In this document: positions 9,701 to 17,718 of the stretch, in pieces | Numbering within the stretch: position 1 is the stretch's first letter | How the letters are laid out: every line of letters starts with the position of its first letter | Assembly: GCA_016710275.1 (NCBI GenBank) | Contig: JADJXS010000001.1 | Coordinates: forward strand, 4,154,001 to 4,218,000 | From: Phycisphaerales bacterium | GTDB taxonomy: Bacteria > Planctomycetota > Phycisphaerae > UBA1845 > Fen-1342 | Direction of reading: 5' to 3' | DNA length: 64,000 nt | Translations under genes and position numbers: made by a program | The notes under the pieces: generated by a model | Databases searched by the model: none | What the model saw: only the letters and a program-made list of their open reading frames with translations | Told to the model about the DNA's origin: nothing

Positions 9701-10056
9701 TGTCCCCAGTCGAACTCCACCCAGACGATCGACAAACCAATAGCGCTGGAGCTGCGTACGCGCCGTACTCCTGGCAGGCCGTTCACTGAGGTTTCAATGG
9801 GAAACGTGACGTACTGCTCGACCTCGTCGGCCGCCAAGCCACCCGCCTCGGTCAGGATGGTGACGGTCGGCGCATTCAACTCGGGGAAGACGTCGACCGG
9901 CATTTTTGGAAGCTGAAACGCGGCAAAACCGAGCAACAGCAACGACATCATCACGATCAGGCCCGAATACCGCAGCGAGAACGCGATCAGCCGTTGCAGC
10001 ATGCCGCCGCCTTCAAGATCCGCGGCGCCCTCGCGCTTGTTAGTGTGCTGGGTCAT
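6769..10056 (-). CDS. Heavy-metal efflux RND transporter (CzcA/CusA family)
   Basis: This 1095-residue proton-driven inner-membrane pump forms the core of a tripartite system. HME-RND features include the start of the first porter loop (PVDVFPELNAPTVTILTEA, then VEQYVTFPIE), twelve predicted membrane helices, and the acidic helix-4 motif VLVDDAIIDVEN, which supplies the proton-relay Asp and Glu residues. The ATG overlaps the stop of the membrane-fusion gene by one base (TAATG), which fixes the start and implies translational coupling. An internal Met at residue 19, before LQRLIAFSLRYS, is an alternative. The substrate cannot be read from sequence; the ZntA-type neighbour suggests a divalent cation. 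Confidence 0.9.
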   Translation of the reverse strand: MTQHTNKREGAADLEGGGMLQRLIAFSLRYSGLIVMMSLLLLGFAAFQLPKMPVDVFPELNAPTVTILTEAGGLAADEVEQYVTFPIETSVNGLPGVRRVRSSSAIGLSIVWVEFDWGQEIYRARQLVSERLASVREALPPDTHAEITPVTSITGEIMLLALSSPDGRVKPLELRAFAEYDLRNRLLAVPGIAQVVAIGGELPEYQVNIHQDRIALYRLTTHDVVEAARAAHSAASAGYLPNVDRLELPVRQTARVQSVDDIKNTIIKYHNGAPVLIGQVADVALGPAPKRGTAADRATSAVVLTVQKSPGTNTLSLTQDVDRVLDEVEKSLPAGVVLNRKLFRQANFIQRSVDNVVQVLKEASVIVAIILVLFLMNFRTTLITLTALPISLAVALLALWWFGLTINVMTLGGLAVAIGVLVDDAIIDVENVFRRLRENGMKPEAEQRPFVGVIFDASNEIRPAMVLATIIIVVVFIPLLFLQGLEGRFFRPLGITYIISILASLVVALTLTPALCKLLLRGRLGSGEHKDGFFVRWLKRRYEPSLRWSIRHRGFVLGTAGVVTALSLWLGSTFGTSFLPSFNEGTFTVFLFAPPGTSLAESDRMARGIEERLTQLEGVESVTRRTGRAERDEHAEPPSSSEIEVTVGPGASKEQVRERIDAVLANVPGVTTMVGQPIEHRLSHILSGTPAAIAINVFGDDLNKLRQIAKEIETALKPLPGTRDVAANREVTVTSLPIRYRHQDLAAAGLTPAAAAEQVQQAIYGENVATVNQGVRRYDMVVRLAPEERESIAQLAGLRLRGVGGATVRLEEVADLGPERTPNLIARENARRKALISCNVAEGYNLGQLVEQVRAKVDPIVARAGYSVHYGGQFEAQQSAAQTILIAGVGVIVVMLMLLQLSTGSLRAAVLVMINLPLAIIGGIVAIYMTEASNPFANTLSLVGPSRAMYEAPVISIASMVGFITLFGIAVRNGLLLVNHYQHVMQIDGLPLGEAIVQGSMERLVPILMTALCAALGLVPLALAKGEPGSELLAPLAIVVLGGLITSTFLNLVVVPAGYSLVFGLKRSTSDPRGLFSRLVGAVLRRRVQPTVKGS

Positions 10057-11541
10057 TACTTCTCGTCCTCCCCGGCGTGGAACGTGCCGTCCGAGTGGAA
10101 GTGCCCGCCCTTTTCCACCGTACCTGACGTAGCGATCATGAGTTGGTACACGCCGTCGAGAACGACCTCGTCGCCCTCACGCACACCGCTCCTGATAACG
10201 ACCCAGCGCCCATCGTTGACGCCGAGATCGGCCTCCATGCGGATCGCCTTGTCGGGGTCTCTGGGATCGCGTCGGAATACGATCTTCGCGAGTCCGTCTT
10301 GAATGACGCTCGACAGCGGAATCGCGAGTTCGTTTTCACCGCCCGCGGTAATGACCTCCAGATGAGGCGCTGACGCCGCTCCAGGCCCACGGTGAGAGCT
10401 TTGACGGCACGGCCACGAGCCGACCGTTCGTTCCTGCGGGTCGGCGCTGAGACCCACGATTAGTGTCGCCTCCATCGTGTCCTGCAAATCGACCGAACCG
10501 CCCTTGGGCGGCACGATTCGCGCGGGAAGCCCGTCTCGTAGCCGCGTGAGATCGCTCTGCATTCCCATTGCTTTGAAACGAAGGCGATCGGGCTGGATGG
10601 TCGCAAGCACGAGGCTGCCAGCGGATGCCCACGCCCCGTTGGTCAAATCCAGTGATTGAACCACACCTGGCGCCGTCGCGCGGAGTTCCACTTCCTTGAT
10701 CGTGTGCCATTGAGGCGCGGGTTGTGAGGACGCCGGATCGTGCTGATGGAGTCCGGTCAGCATGTGATTGTCCGGGTCGTACGGGGCGCTGAGTGTGCGT
10801 TCATCCGTCCCGAGCAGTGTCGCCGCGGTCGACAGCAGCAGCCGGAAGCGCGCGTGGGCAGCGTCATGCTGGGCCTGCGCGTCCGCACTTGAGGCCTGTA
10901 GTTCCGCTTCCTTCTCCAAGGTTTCCGACAATTGCGCCCGCTGCGACGCCAGCGTCGTCTGTGCGACGGTGTACTCTTCCGCCGTCACGACACCGGATGC
11001 GCGCGTCTGGTCCAACTGTTCAACTCGTTTCTCCCACAACGCGACGCTGGTCCTCAAACTTGCCTCATGCTGTTTATGGGCATTGAGCAGCATGGGAATT
11101 GATGCGACGCGGGCTTCGGTCTGGCGGATCGTGGATTCGGCTTCAGTCAGCTTGCCTTGCAGGTCGCCACTCCGGCGATACCAGCCGGTAAAGCGGCATT
11201 CCTACTTCGACGCGGTCGTATTGCCTGACCAGAAGTTCGACGCGGCCAGCGAGCATTGTGCGATACTCACGCCGGGCTTCGGGCAGCAGCTCAAACTGGC
11301 CGGGAACTCGAATCGTCTGCGCCACCGGCCGCGATTCGACCCTGGCGAACGTGATGCCGAGGTTCCGCCGCACGGTTTCAGGCACATCCACTCGGTTTGT
11401 GGCCGCGGGAGCTTCACTGTGCGCCGCATCGCCGGACTTCGCCTGCCCGCCCGCTGGATCGCGGCTGCATCCGGCCAGGTTTCCGAGGAACAGAGCCAGC
11501 AGGAACTGAATGATGAGCAGGATGACCGACGGGAAACTCAT
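10056..11541 (-). pseudogene. HME-RND membrane-fusion protein (CusB/CzcB type), frameshifted
   Basis: Two overlapping frames together encode a complete periplasmic adaptor. The first (ATG at 11541) starts MSFPSVILLIIQF with lipobox LGNLAGC and runs to LYRLVSPEWR. The second begins about 11166 with LQGKLTEAESTIRQTEARV and continues to the stop at 10056. A one-base change near 11165 breaks the gene. A second, self-compensated shift lies between about 10430 and 10385: the alternative frame there reads VAVPSKLSPWAWSGVSA, which fits adaptor proteins better. The start overlaps the outer-membrane-factor stop (ATGA), so gene order and coupling are intact. It is either a true pseudogene or a sequencing error. 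Confidence 0.75.
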
Positions 11542-13088
11542 GGTTGCACCTCCGAGGCCGGACGGGACGCGGGCTGCGTCGTCGTGGTTGACACATCGCT
11601 CATCACGCGCGCGAGCGGCGTGCCGATCGCCTTCTCCAGGTCCGTTACAGCGACCGCGGCGTTCCGCAGCGATTCGACGTAGCGGCCGCGCGACGCAAGC
11701 AGGAGTTTCTGCGCCTCCAGCACCGAAAGAAGCGAGATCTTGCCGGCCCGATACGCAGTTCGAGAAAGCTCCAGGTTTTCCTGAAGCAGTGGGAGAAAGT
11801 TGTCCCGATAGTAGTTCGCAACGTCCCAAGCCGTTCGCGCCCGTTGAAATGCGCCGCGCGTTTCCTGCGTCACGTCCAGCAGCAGGGCTTCACGATTCAG
11901 CAGCGCCTGTTCGTAGATGAACTGGGCCTTCGCGATCTGCGCCTGGTTCTGGTCGAACACCGGTATTTCGAGACTGAGCGTGGGCCCGAGGATGGTGTCG
12001 GTCGGCTGTTTTTCGCGCGGCCGTAGCGAAGGCGCCGTCAACGCGCCGGCCTCAGCCGACGCCCACAACGTGTCCGCCAGCCACGGGCGGTCGCCGCGCC
12101 GACCGCGCGCGTCGCGCTCGAATCCAACGCCGACTTCCACGTCTGCGACGACGCTCAGCTTTTCCTGCTGCACACGAGCGGCGGCTACATCGACGAAGTA
12201 CGTCGCCGCACGCAGGTCCAGCCGATTGGCTTCGGCCGTGCTGACGAGGCTTTCCGATGTCAGGGTCCAGGCGGGCGGGTCTGGAAGCTTATCCGTTAGC
12301 ACGAGATCATCGGGTGGCGTCTTAATTCCGAGTAGCACGGCCAGTGATCGCCGCCCCTCGAACGCTGCAAGCGCTGCATTGCGCAGCGCTACTTCGGTTT
12401 GCATGAACTCCGAGCGCGCGAGATTGACATCGATTGAACTTCCGGACCCCGCCTGCATTCGCGCCAGGGCCGCATCGAGGAGCTGATCGGCAACGGCGCG
12501 ATTCTCATCAACGATCTCCTTCTCGCGACCCAAGCCCACCGCGGAGTAATACGCCGCCCGCGCCTCCAGCGCGACCGCGCTTAACTCGCGCGCGACTTCG
12601 AGAATGGCCGACTCCAGCTCACCCTCGGCGACTCGTTTGCGGATCGGGATTAGCCACAGCTCCGCGATGTTCTGCGCGATGCCGAGTTCGAGGTTGCTCA
12701 GTCCGCCGCCGTCGGGCAGCCGCAACGACAGCGACAGCGAGGGATTCTGGAACAGGCCGGCCTGCACCAGTTCTGCCCGGGCGATCCCGACGCGCAGAAG
12801 AGCCGAACGCACGCGCGGATTGTTCAGCAGGCAGACCTGCACGGCTTCATCGGCGGATAATCCGCCCTCCAGCCGCGCGGCGACCAGGGCACGCACGGCC
12901 TCTGCATCGTCCGCCGGTGCGAGCGTGTTCTCGCCTACGGCTTCCGCGACGTGCCGCTCAACCCGTTCATAGTCCGGCCGCGGATTCACGCTGGCGCAGC
13001 CGGCCAGGCCGACTAGAAAGACTCCGGGCAGTGCCCGCCCGGCCCAGGCGATTCGCATCGGTTTTCTCCGCATGAGCTTCGATGGCAA
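11538..13088 (-). CDS. Outer-membrane efflux lipoprotein (TolC/CusC/CzcC family)
   Basis: This 516-residue outer-membrane channel is the exit duct for the adjacent RND pump. A signal sequence with lipobox VGLAGC is followed by two OEP repeats of long amphipathic helices; the second contains PVFDQNQAQIAKAQ and YRAGKISLLSVLEAQ, both typical of this family. It is the first gene of the leftward efflux operon and overlaps the membrane-fusion gene by four bases. The start could be at codon 1 (MPSKLMRRK) or at the Met of MRIAWAGRAL; the signal peptide works with either. Confidence 0.9.
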   Translation of the reverse strand: MPSKLMRRKPMRIAWAGRALPGVFLVGLAGCASVNPRPDYERVERHVAEAVGENTLAPADDAEAVRALVAARLEGGLSADEAVQVCLLNNPRVRSALLRVGIARAELVQAGLFQNPSLSLSLRLPDGGGLSNLELGIAQNIAELWLIPIRKRVAEGELESAILEVARELSAVALEARAAYYSAVGLGREKEIVDENRAVADQLLDAALARMQAGSGSSIDVNLARSEFMQTEVALRNAALAAFEGRRSLAVLLGIKTPPDDLVLTDKLPDPPAWTLTSESLVSTAEANRLDLRAATYFVDVAAARVQQEKLSVVADVEVGVGFERDARGRRGDRPWLADTLWASAEAGALTAPSLRPREKQPTDTILGPTLSLEIPVFDQNQAQIAKAQFIYEQALLNREALLLDVTQETRGAFQRARTAWDVANYYRDNFLPLLQENLELSRTAYRAGKISLLSVLEAQKLLLASRGRYVESLRNAAVAVTDLEKAIGTPLARVMSDVSTTTTQPASRPASEVQP

Positions 13089-13188
13089 AGACGATGCGCT
13101 TCGTCAGGCGGCCGCGCATTGACGGCGCAGCACACGAGCCGCGCGGGAGTCCGCGCGATCAGAAGCGCTCACGGAAATGAGGAGTGAA

Positions 13189-13683
13189 TCAAATCAGAAG
13201 CGGCGCGCAGCGGAGGTCGGACGAAGTATTCGTCGGGCCACGAGCCTTGAGGAGAACGAGCAGGAACGTCGTGTCGAGATTCGTGGGGGACGCATCGTCG
13301 GCGGCGATAATGGCCGCCGGTTCCAGTGCCGGGACTTGAAGCGCCGCGCCCGGCGGAGTGCCGCCGGTGCATAGGCAGGAATGCTCAGCGTGCGGTACGG
13401 GATCGCCATTCGGGTCGTGCCGCGGTCGCGAACGTCGCAATTGCTCAACGCGTCCACGTCGGAAGCAGCGCCCACCGAGATTCAGCAGCGGATGAACGGC
13501 GTACCTGTCGGCGAATCGAGAGCGGGCGCACGCAGCGCTCCGTTTTACGAAGGCAGGTGCCGCCCGCGAATCACAGCACTTCGAGAAGAAAATCAGCGCC
13601 GAAAAAGGACATTTGAACTGCGCGCAACTCCTGCAGCGGCCGAGGGGTACCTTCTGCCACCGGCGGAGGTCAACAGCGAGCAT
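13189..13683 (-). CDS. Hypothetical protein, doubtful
   Basis: The 768 bases between the efflux operon and the next gene hold no recognised gene. This minus-strand frame is the best candidate. Its last 65 residues (AEHSCLC through LRCAPLLI) have ordinary composition, with a hydrophobic LDTTFLLVLLKA, and could be the end of a small secreted metal-related protein. Its first half is Arg- and Cys-rich and looks like noise, so either the start is wrong or the gene is frameshifted. I assign no function. Confidence 0.3.
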   Translation of the reverse strand: MLAVDLRRWQKVPLGRCRSCAQFKCPFSALIFFSKCCDSRAAPAFVKRSAACARSRFADRYAVHPLLNLGGRCFRRGRVEQLRRSRPRHDPNGDPVPHAEHSCLCTGGTPPGAALQVPALEPAAIIAADDASPTNLDTTFLLVLLKARGPTNTSSDLRCAPLLI

Positions 13684-13856
13684 GCAAGTAGGTTTGAATC
13701 AGGTCATTCTCTCCACCTTTGCAACGCGTTTGAGTGAGCACCGACCATACGGCGCCGGCCCACGTCGCGCCGCGGCTCCTGGCCGATCAATATCGCCCTG
13801 CTCGGTTGGGCCGCCAGTCTCGGAAAACGCGCACGACTTTCGAACGTGGCGCCTGC

Positions 13857-14705
13857 CTAGAACAAGAATCGCAGCCCAAATATCACGGCGAAATCCGTCT
13901 CCGGGCGGTGGTCGAGCCGTTGTACTGCCGGGAGCTGAACCGAGAACTCGAGAACCCACGACTGCGCCTCGAACATGATGCCCGGCGAGAGAAACACCTC
14001 GTGATCGCCGTTCGTCTCGTACAGGCCGTTCAGCTCCAATACGGCGTACCACGCGCCCTTCGTCTCCGCCGTGTACCGCTCCGGATCGAGTCGAAAGAGG
14101 TACGCGGCATCGTAGCGGAGAAGGTCTGCCTGCCCGTCGCCGGCCAGCAGAGGATTCTCGTCGCCGTCGGTGGTGAACTTCCAAGCTCCCGAGAGATTGA
14201 TGCCGTGACGGCCCGACACCTGGGTGTAGGCCGTACCGACGATCGGGTCAAAGGAATAGCTTGAGAACTCGCTCTGCCCCAGCGGCCATTCCAAACCGCC
14301 GAAAACCGCCAGACGCTGCGTATCCAGAGGGCTCGTGTCGTTGCGCCATACGCGCCACTTCAGGAGCGTCGTCAGGTCGCCGATGCCGAACGACTCTTCG
14401 TCGGACGAGGCGCGGTCTGACTGCCAGCGCTGTTCCAGCGGAAACCGGATGCTCGCAGACCAGTCCGGCGCGATACCGAAGTTCAGCGTGTTTGAGAAGT
14501 TCAACTGATGCGTCTCGCTCCGGGGCGATGAAGGAGCATCATCGAGATAGAAGTAGCGCAGCTGCGGTTTGAAGATGAACGTTCCGGGCCCGGGCTGGGT
14601 CGCGGACTCGTAGGCGTTCGGCGGTTCCTGCGCCATCACGGCGGCCGTGGGAATGGTCAGCGCGACGGCGAGCGCGCAACAGGTGCGGCAAATGCAGGGA
14701 CTCAT
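13857..14705 (-). CDS. Outer-membrane beta-barrel protein (transporter/MetA-phenol-like)
   Basis: The 282-residue protein has a clear N-terminal signal peptide ending AVMAQE. The mature part has alternating beta-strand pattern and ends FAVIFGLRFLF, with the C-terminal Phe typical of outer-membrane barrels. The organisation (PQLRYFYLDD, FGIGDLTTLLKWRVW, VFGGLEWPLG) resembles the Phenol_MetA_deg/transporter family often found beside heavy-metal efflux genes. It may be a general porin-like or sensing component. The role in metal resistance is inferred only from neighbours. Confidence 0.75.
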   Translation of the reverse strand: MSPCICRTCCALAVALTIPTAAVMAQEPPNAYESATQPGPGTFIFKPQLRYFYLDDAPSSPRSETHQLNFSNTLNFGIAPDWSASIRFPLEQRWQSDRASSDEESFGIGDLTTLLKWRVWRNDTSPLDTQRLAVFGGLEWPLGQSEFSSYSFDPIVGTAYTQVSGRHGINLSGAWKFTTDGDENPLLAGDGQADLLRYDAAYLFRLDPERYTAETKGAWYAVLELNGLYETNGDHEVFLSPGIMFEAQSWVLEFSVQLPAVQRLDHRPETDFAVIFGLRFLF

Positions 14706-14742
14706 CTTGGATGGACCTCGAACCCGGAGTTTGAAACGGGAA

Positions 14743-15078
14743 TCAGTGCCGCTCGACCTTGTTCAATGTGAATCCGCCAGCCTCAACCGCAGCCGCCAGC
14801 TCTTTGTCGCTCGGCTGCTTCCCCGATTCGAAATTCAGCTTGACGGTCCCCGTCCCAAGATCCACGTCGACGGTCCTCACGCCCTCTACTCGAAGCAGCT
14901 GTTTGTCGATGTTGTGAGCACAGAGCGGGCACGCGAGCCCATGCACGGTGAGTGTCGCTGAGGAATTCGCAGCGGCGGTCGGATCTGATACAGCCGCAGG
15001 AGTCGAGGAGCGGCGATCCGGGGACGCGCAGCCCGACACGAGCCAAATCGAAACCACCAGAATGCAGGCAAGTCTCAT
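14743..15078 (-). CDS. HMA-domain lipoprotein, periplasmic metallochaperone
   Basis: The start is set at the ATG 15076-15078, which has a GGAG ribosome site five bases upstream and begins a signal peptide with lipobox WLVSGC. After a short linker comes a single heavy-metal-associated domain with the CxxC motif GLACPLCAHNIDKQL, then VEGVRTVDVDLGTGTVKL and the typical C-terminal AAVEAGGFTL. The 111-residue protein would bind Cu(I), Zn or similar in the periplasm, anchored to a membrane. It lies 37 bp upstream of the beta-barrel gene on the same strand. Confidence 0.85.
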   Translation of the reverse strand: MRLACILVVSIWLVSGCASPDRRSSTPAAVSDPTAAANSSATLTVHGLACPLCAHNIDKQLLRVEGVRTVDVDLGTGTVKLNFESGKQPSDKELAAAVEAGGFTLNKVERH

Positions 15079-15293
15079 GTGTTCTCCATTCGCCAGCGGA
15101 CAACTCGTTTGATGCGCAACGGTCGATGTTTCTTCGCCGGCGCCCAAAGAAAAGTGGGTTCGCGGACTCTCGTAGAAGTTTGGGCGGCCGTGCGTGCCAC
15201 GATCCTGCCGCTCGCGCTGGTCGCGTCAAGCGTAAAACATGCGGCTGCCGAAGGTTATGAATTACGAGCCAGCAGACCGGATGGCCTCGCCAG

Positions 15294-16133
15294 CTAGGGG
15301 TGTGAGTGGTCCACGGACTTTGCGTCCGGTGCTACCGCGCGGAGTATTTCGGGCAGCTCTTCGGTTTCGCCCAGCCGGCTCAGCACGCAATGGCACGTCG
15401 TCGCGTCGGTGACGTGTACCAGCCGCCACTCGCCTACCTCAACGCGATGGCCCCGATGCTCGCCGATTACACACGGATGGTCGCGGTGCGTGCCGTAGTC
15501 CTCGGGGTGGATGGCTCGGTGAAAGATCGTCCCGACAAACTCACCGGACCGCCGGTATGTCGCCGCAGCGGCGGGCGCATCGCCAATCTTCAGCGCGAAG
15601 GCCTCATCCAACTGGAAACCACCGGGCAGAGTCGCAGGGATTTCGAAGTTGAGCTGCGAGGCATGTCTGCGGGCCTCCGCGGCCGTTACGCGACGCCCCC
15701 GGTATAGCTGTACGAACTCGCGGAATGCCTTCTCCGCATCGACCGACAGTCCGTCCAGCAACGCCGAGAAGTTCACCGTGGCCGCCTCGGCCCGCGTACT
15801 CAGTCCCTGCGTCAACATGAAGTAGCCGCCGCCGACGGCGAGGAGCAGGCACGCGGCCGCGGCGACGACTGAGCGCAGACGAAGCCAGTGCGAAACGCGA
15901 ACGAGCTTTGGGGCCTCTGCCAGGCGTGACTCGATACGCTCCCACAGGGCTGACGGAACACACACCGATCCGCCGGCTTCGATCCGCGCGCCCAGCTCGC
16001 GGATTCGAGTGACTTCGCAGTGACAGTCTTTGCAGGTGCAGACATGCGCCTCAATCGTCGCACGCGTTTCCGGCGAACCTTCGCCGTCCACGTACGGGCC
16101 GAGCACTTCGCGCATTTCCTCGCAGGTCTTCAC
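15294..16133 (-). CDS. Membrane anti-sigma factor with zinc-binding N-terminus
   Basis: This 279-residue protein starts at GTG, overlapping the sigma gene by four bases (GTGA). The N-terminal anti-sigma zinc-finger region has the HxxxCxxC arrangement (HVCTCKDCHCE, residues about 29-40). One membrane helix (VVAAAACLLLAVGGGYFML) follows near residue 90. The large extracytoplasmic domain ends in a His-rich tail (DHSHP) and contains TTCHC, so it could sense metal directly. It should sequester the ECF sigma factor encoded just upstream. The metal-sensing role is inferred from its place between two metal-efflux clusters. Confidence 0.88.
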   Translation of the reverse strand: MKTCEEMREVLGPYVDGEGSPETRATIEAHVCTCKDCHCEVTRIRELGARIEAGGSVCVPSALWERIESRLAEAPKLVRVSHWLRLRSVVAAAACLLLAVGGGYFMLTQGLSTRAEAATVNFSALLDGLSVDAEKAFREFVQLYRGRRVTAAEARRHASQLNFEIPATLPGGFQLDEAFALKIGDAPAAAATYRRSGEFVGTIFHRAIHPEDYGTHRDHPCVIGEHRGHRVEVGEWRLVHVTDATTCHCVLSRLGETEELPEILRAVAPDAKSVDHSHP

Positions 16134-16795
16134 GACGCGCGTTCCTCGACGGACGGGACGATCCGATCAGCACCTTCCCGTCCGTGACGGATTCGATGCT
16201 TATCCGACTGAATTTCTTCCCGTCCCGGTTCGAAATCCTTCAGGAGCTCGCGGAGTTGCTCACGAGCCCGATTCAGCCGAGATCCGACCGTCCCCATCGC
16301 GACCTCAGTTACCTCAGCGATCGCCCGGTAGTCGAGCCCCTCCTGGTACCGAAGCAGGAGCATCGCCCGTTCCGTCGGATCGAGCGCTGCCATTGCTTCC
16401 TCGATGTCCAGGTGCGCCCCGGAGTCGTGGCCGTTGTTCCGCGGGTCCGGCCGTGCAGCGGCGATCTCGGGGTCGAGCAAGGTTGGTTTCCTGCGCCGCA
16501 GCCACTGGAGCGCCTCGTTGACTGCAATCCGGTACAGCCAGGTATGCACTGCCGAGCGCTGGTCGAACGTGGCGATCGCCGAGAACGCCTTCAGATACGT
16601 CTCCTGGGCGAGATCTTCAGCGATTTCAGCGGAACGGGTCATGCGCGTCAGCAGGCGGAATACGCGCTGGCTGGTCTGCTCGTACAGGGTGCGCTGGGCC
16701 TCGCGATCGCCGCGCTTGCAGCGCTCGACAAGCTCGTGTTCGGACGTCGTTGGGCCTGTTTCGCGGTGGTCCACGGCTCTGAATCTATCCGCCAT
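16130..16795 (-). CDS. ECF-type RNA polymerase sigma factor
   Basis: The 221-residue sigma-70 family ECF factor has region 2 around residues 20-90 (LTRMTRSAEIAEDLAQETYLKAF, then HTWLYRIAVNEALQWLRRR) and region 4 near the C-terminus (LLLRYQEGLDYRAIAEVTEVAMGTVGSRLNRAREQLRELL). I chose the ATG at 16793-16795 (MADRFRAV); an upstream extension to 16894 is Arg/Ala-rich and unlike the family. It is translationally coupled to its anti-sigma. It faces the triple-YHS gene across a 163-bp gap and probably activates one or both metal operons when the anti-sigma is relieved. Confidence 0.9.
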   Translation of the reverse strand: MADRFRAVDHRETGPTTSEHELVERCKRGDREAQRTLYEQTSQRVFRLLTRMTRSAEIAEDLAQETYLKAFSAIATFDQRSAVHTWLYRIAVNEALQWLRRRKPTLLDPEIAAARPDPRNNGHDSGAHLDIEEAMAALDPTERAMLLLRYQEGLDYRAIAEVTEVAMGTVGSRLNRAREQLRELLKDFEPGREEIQSDKHRIRHGREGADRIVPSVEERAS

Positions 16796-16958
16796 CGCGG
16801 CTGCGGCCAAGCTCAATGCCGACGCAAGCGTGTTCCGGGCGATTCTGCGTGCCCGGCGGAAGAAAGTCGGCGACCGGGGCATCCAACGGGGCAATCGGCG
16901 AACATCGGCCCGTTACGGAGACGCGCCACGCCGGAGTGAACTCCTCGGAGTGCATAAC

Positions 16959-17690
16959 ATGCGCAAGACCTGTTGCTCGACGATCGCCGCGACCTTGCTC
17001 TTCGCGTTTCCCGTCGGCACGGCCCTTTCTCAGGAACACGGCGGCCACGGCGCCGCGGACGGCAAGACGACTGCGGAGAAGAAGCCCGCTGACTCGGACA
17101 GCAAGCTGCCGCTGTGCCCCGTTATGGGCGAAACGGTGGACTTCGCCGTCAAGACGATAACGGACGACGGGCCAGTCTATTTCTGCTGCGAGCCGTGCAT
17201 CAAGAAGTTCACGAAGGAGCCGGCCAAGTACGCGGAGAAGCTGGCAGCGCAGCGGGAAGCGATCAAGAAGCTGGAGCGTATTCAGGTGACGTGCCCCATC
17301 AGCGGGAATCCAGTTGACGGCAAGACGCAGATCGTCACCCGCGGAAAACCGGTCAGCTTCTGCTGTGCGCGCTGCGTAAGCAAGTTTGACAGCGCGGGCA
17401 ACTCGGACGCGGACAACAGGCGCTTGGACGCCAAACTCGAGGACTGTTACACGTATCAGACGCGCTGCCCCGTCAGCGGCGACAAGGTTGACCCGACCGT
17501 CTTCACAGACCTGCCCACCGGCCAGCGCATCTATCTGTGCTGCTCCGGCTGTGCGGACAAACTGCTGAAGGAACCAGCCAAGTACGCGGAAAGGCTGGCT
17601 GCGCAGGGTACGCCGATCGACCCCGCCAAAGTATCGGCAGCCGATCCGAAGGCGAAGAAAACCGAGCACGGCGACCACAAGCACCCGTAG
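16959..17690 (+). CDS. Secreted protein with three YHS/TRASH-like metal-binding domains
   Basis: The 243-residue protein starts at the ATG 16959, which begins a signal peptide ending ALSQE. A His-rich linker (HGGHG) follows, then three Cys-rich modules: CPVMGETVDF with FCCEPCIKKF, CPISGNPVDG with FCCARCVSKF, and CPVSGDKVDP with LCCSGCADKL. Each has the CP-x2-G start and CCxxC end of YHS/TRASH-like metal-binding domains. Two are followed by KEPAKYAE-(K/R)-LAAQ, showing internal duplication. It probably chelates Cu/Ag in the periplasm and leads the rightward copper block, divergent from the ECF sigma gene. Confidence 0.85.
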   Translation: MRKTCCSTIAATLLFAFPVGTALSQEHGGHGAADGKTTAEKKPADSDSKLPLCPVMGETVDFAVKTITDDGPVYFCCEPCIKKFTKEPAKYAEKLAAQREAIKKLERIQVTCPISGNPVDGKTQIVTRGKPVSFCCARCVSKFDSAGNSDADNRRLDAKLEDCYTYQTRCPVSGDKVDPTVFTDLPTGQRIYLCCSGCADKLLKEPAKYAERLAAQGTPIDPAKVSAADPKAKKTEHGDHKHP

Positions 17691-17718
17691 CCGCTCACTG
17701 ATCTGAGAGGACATTCGG

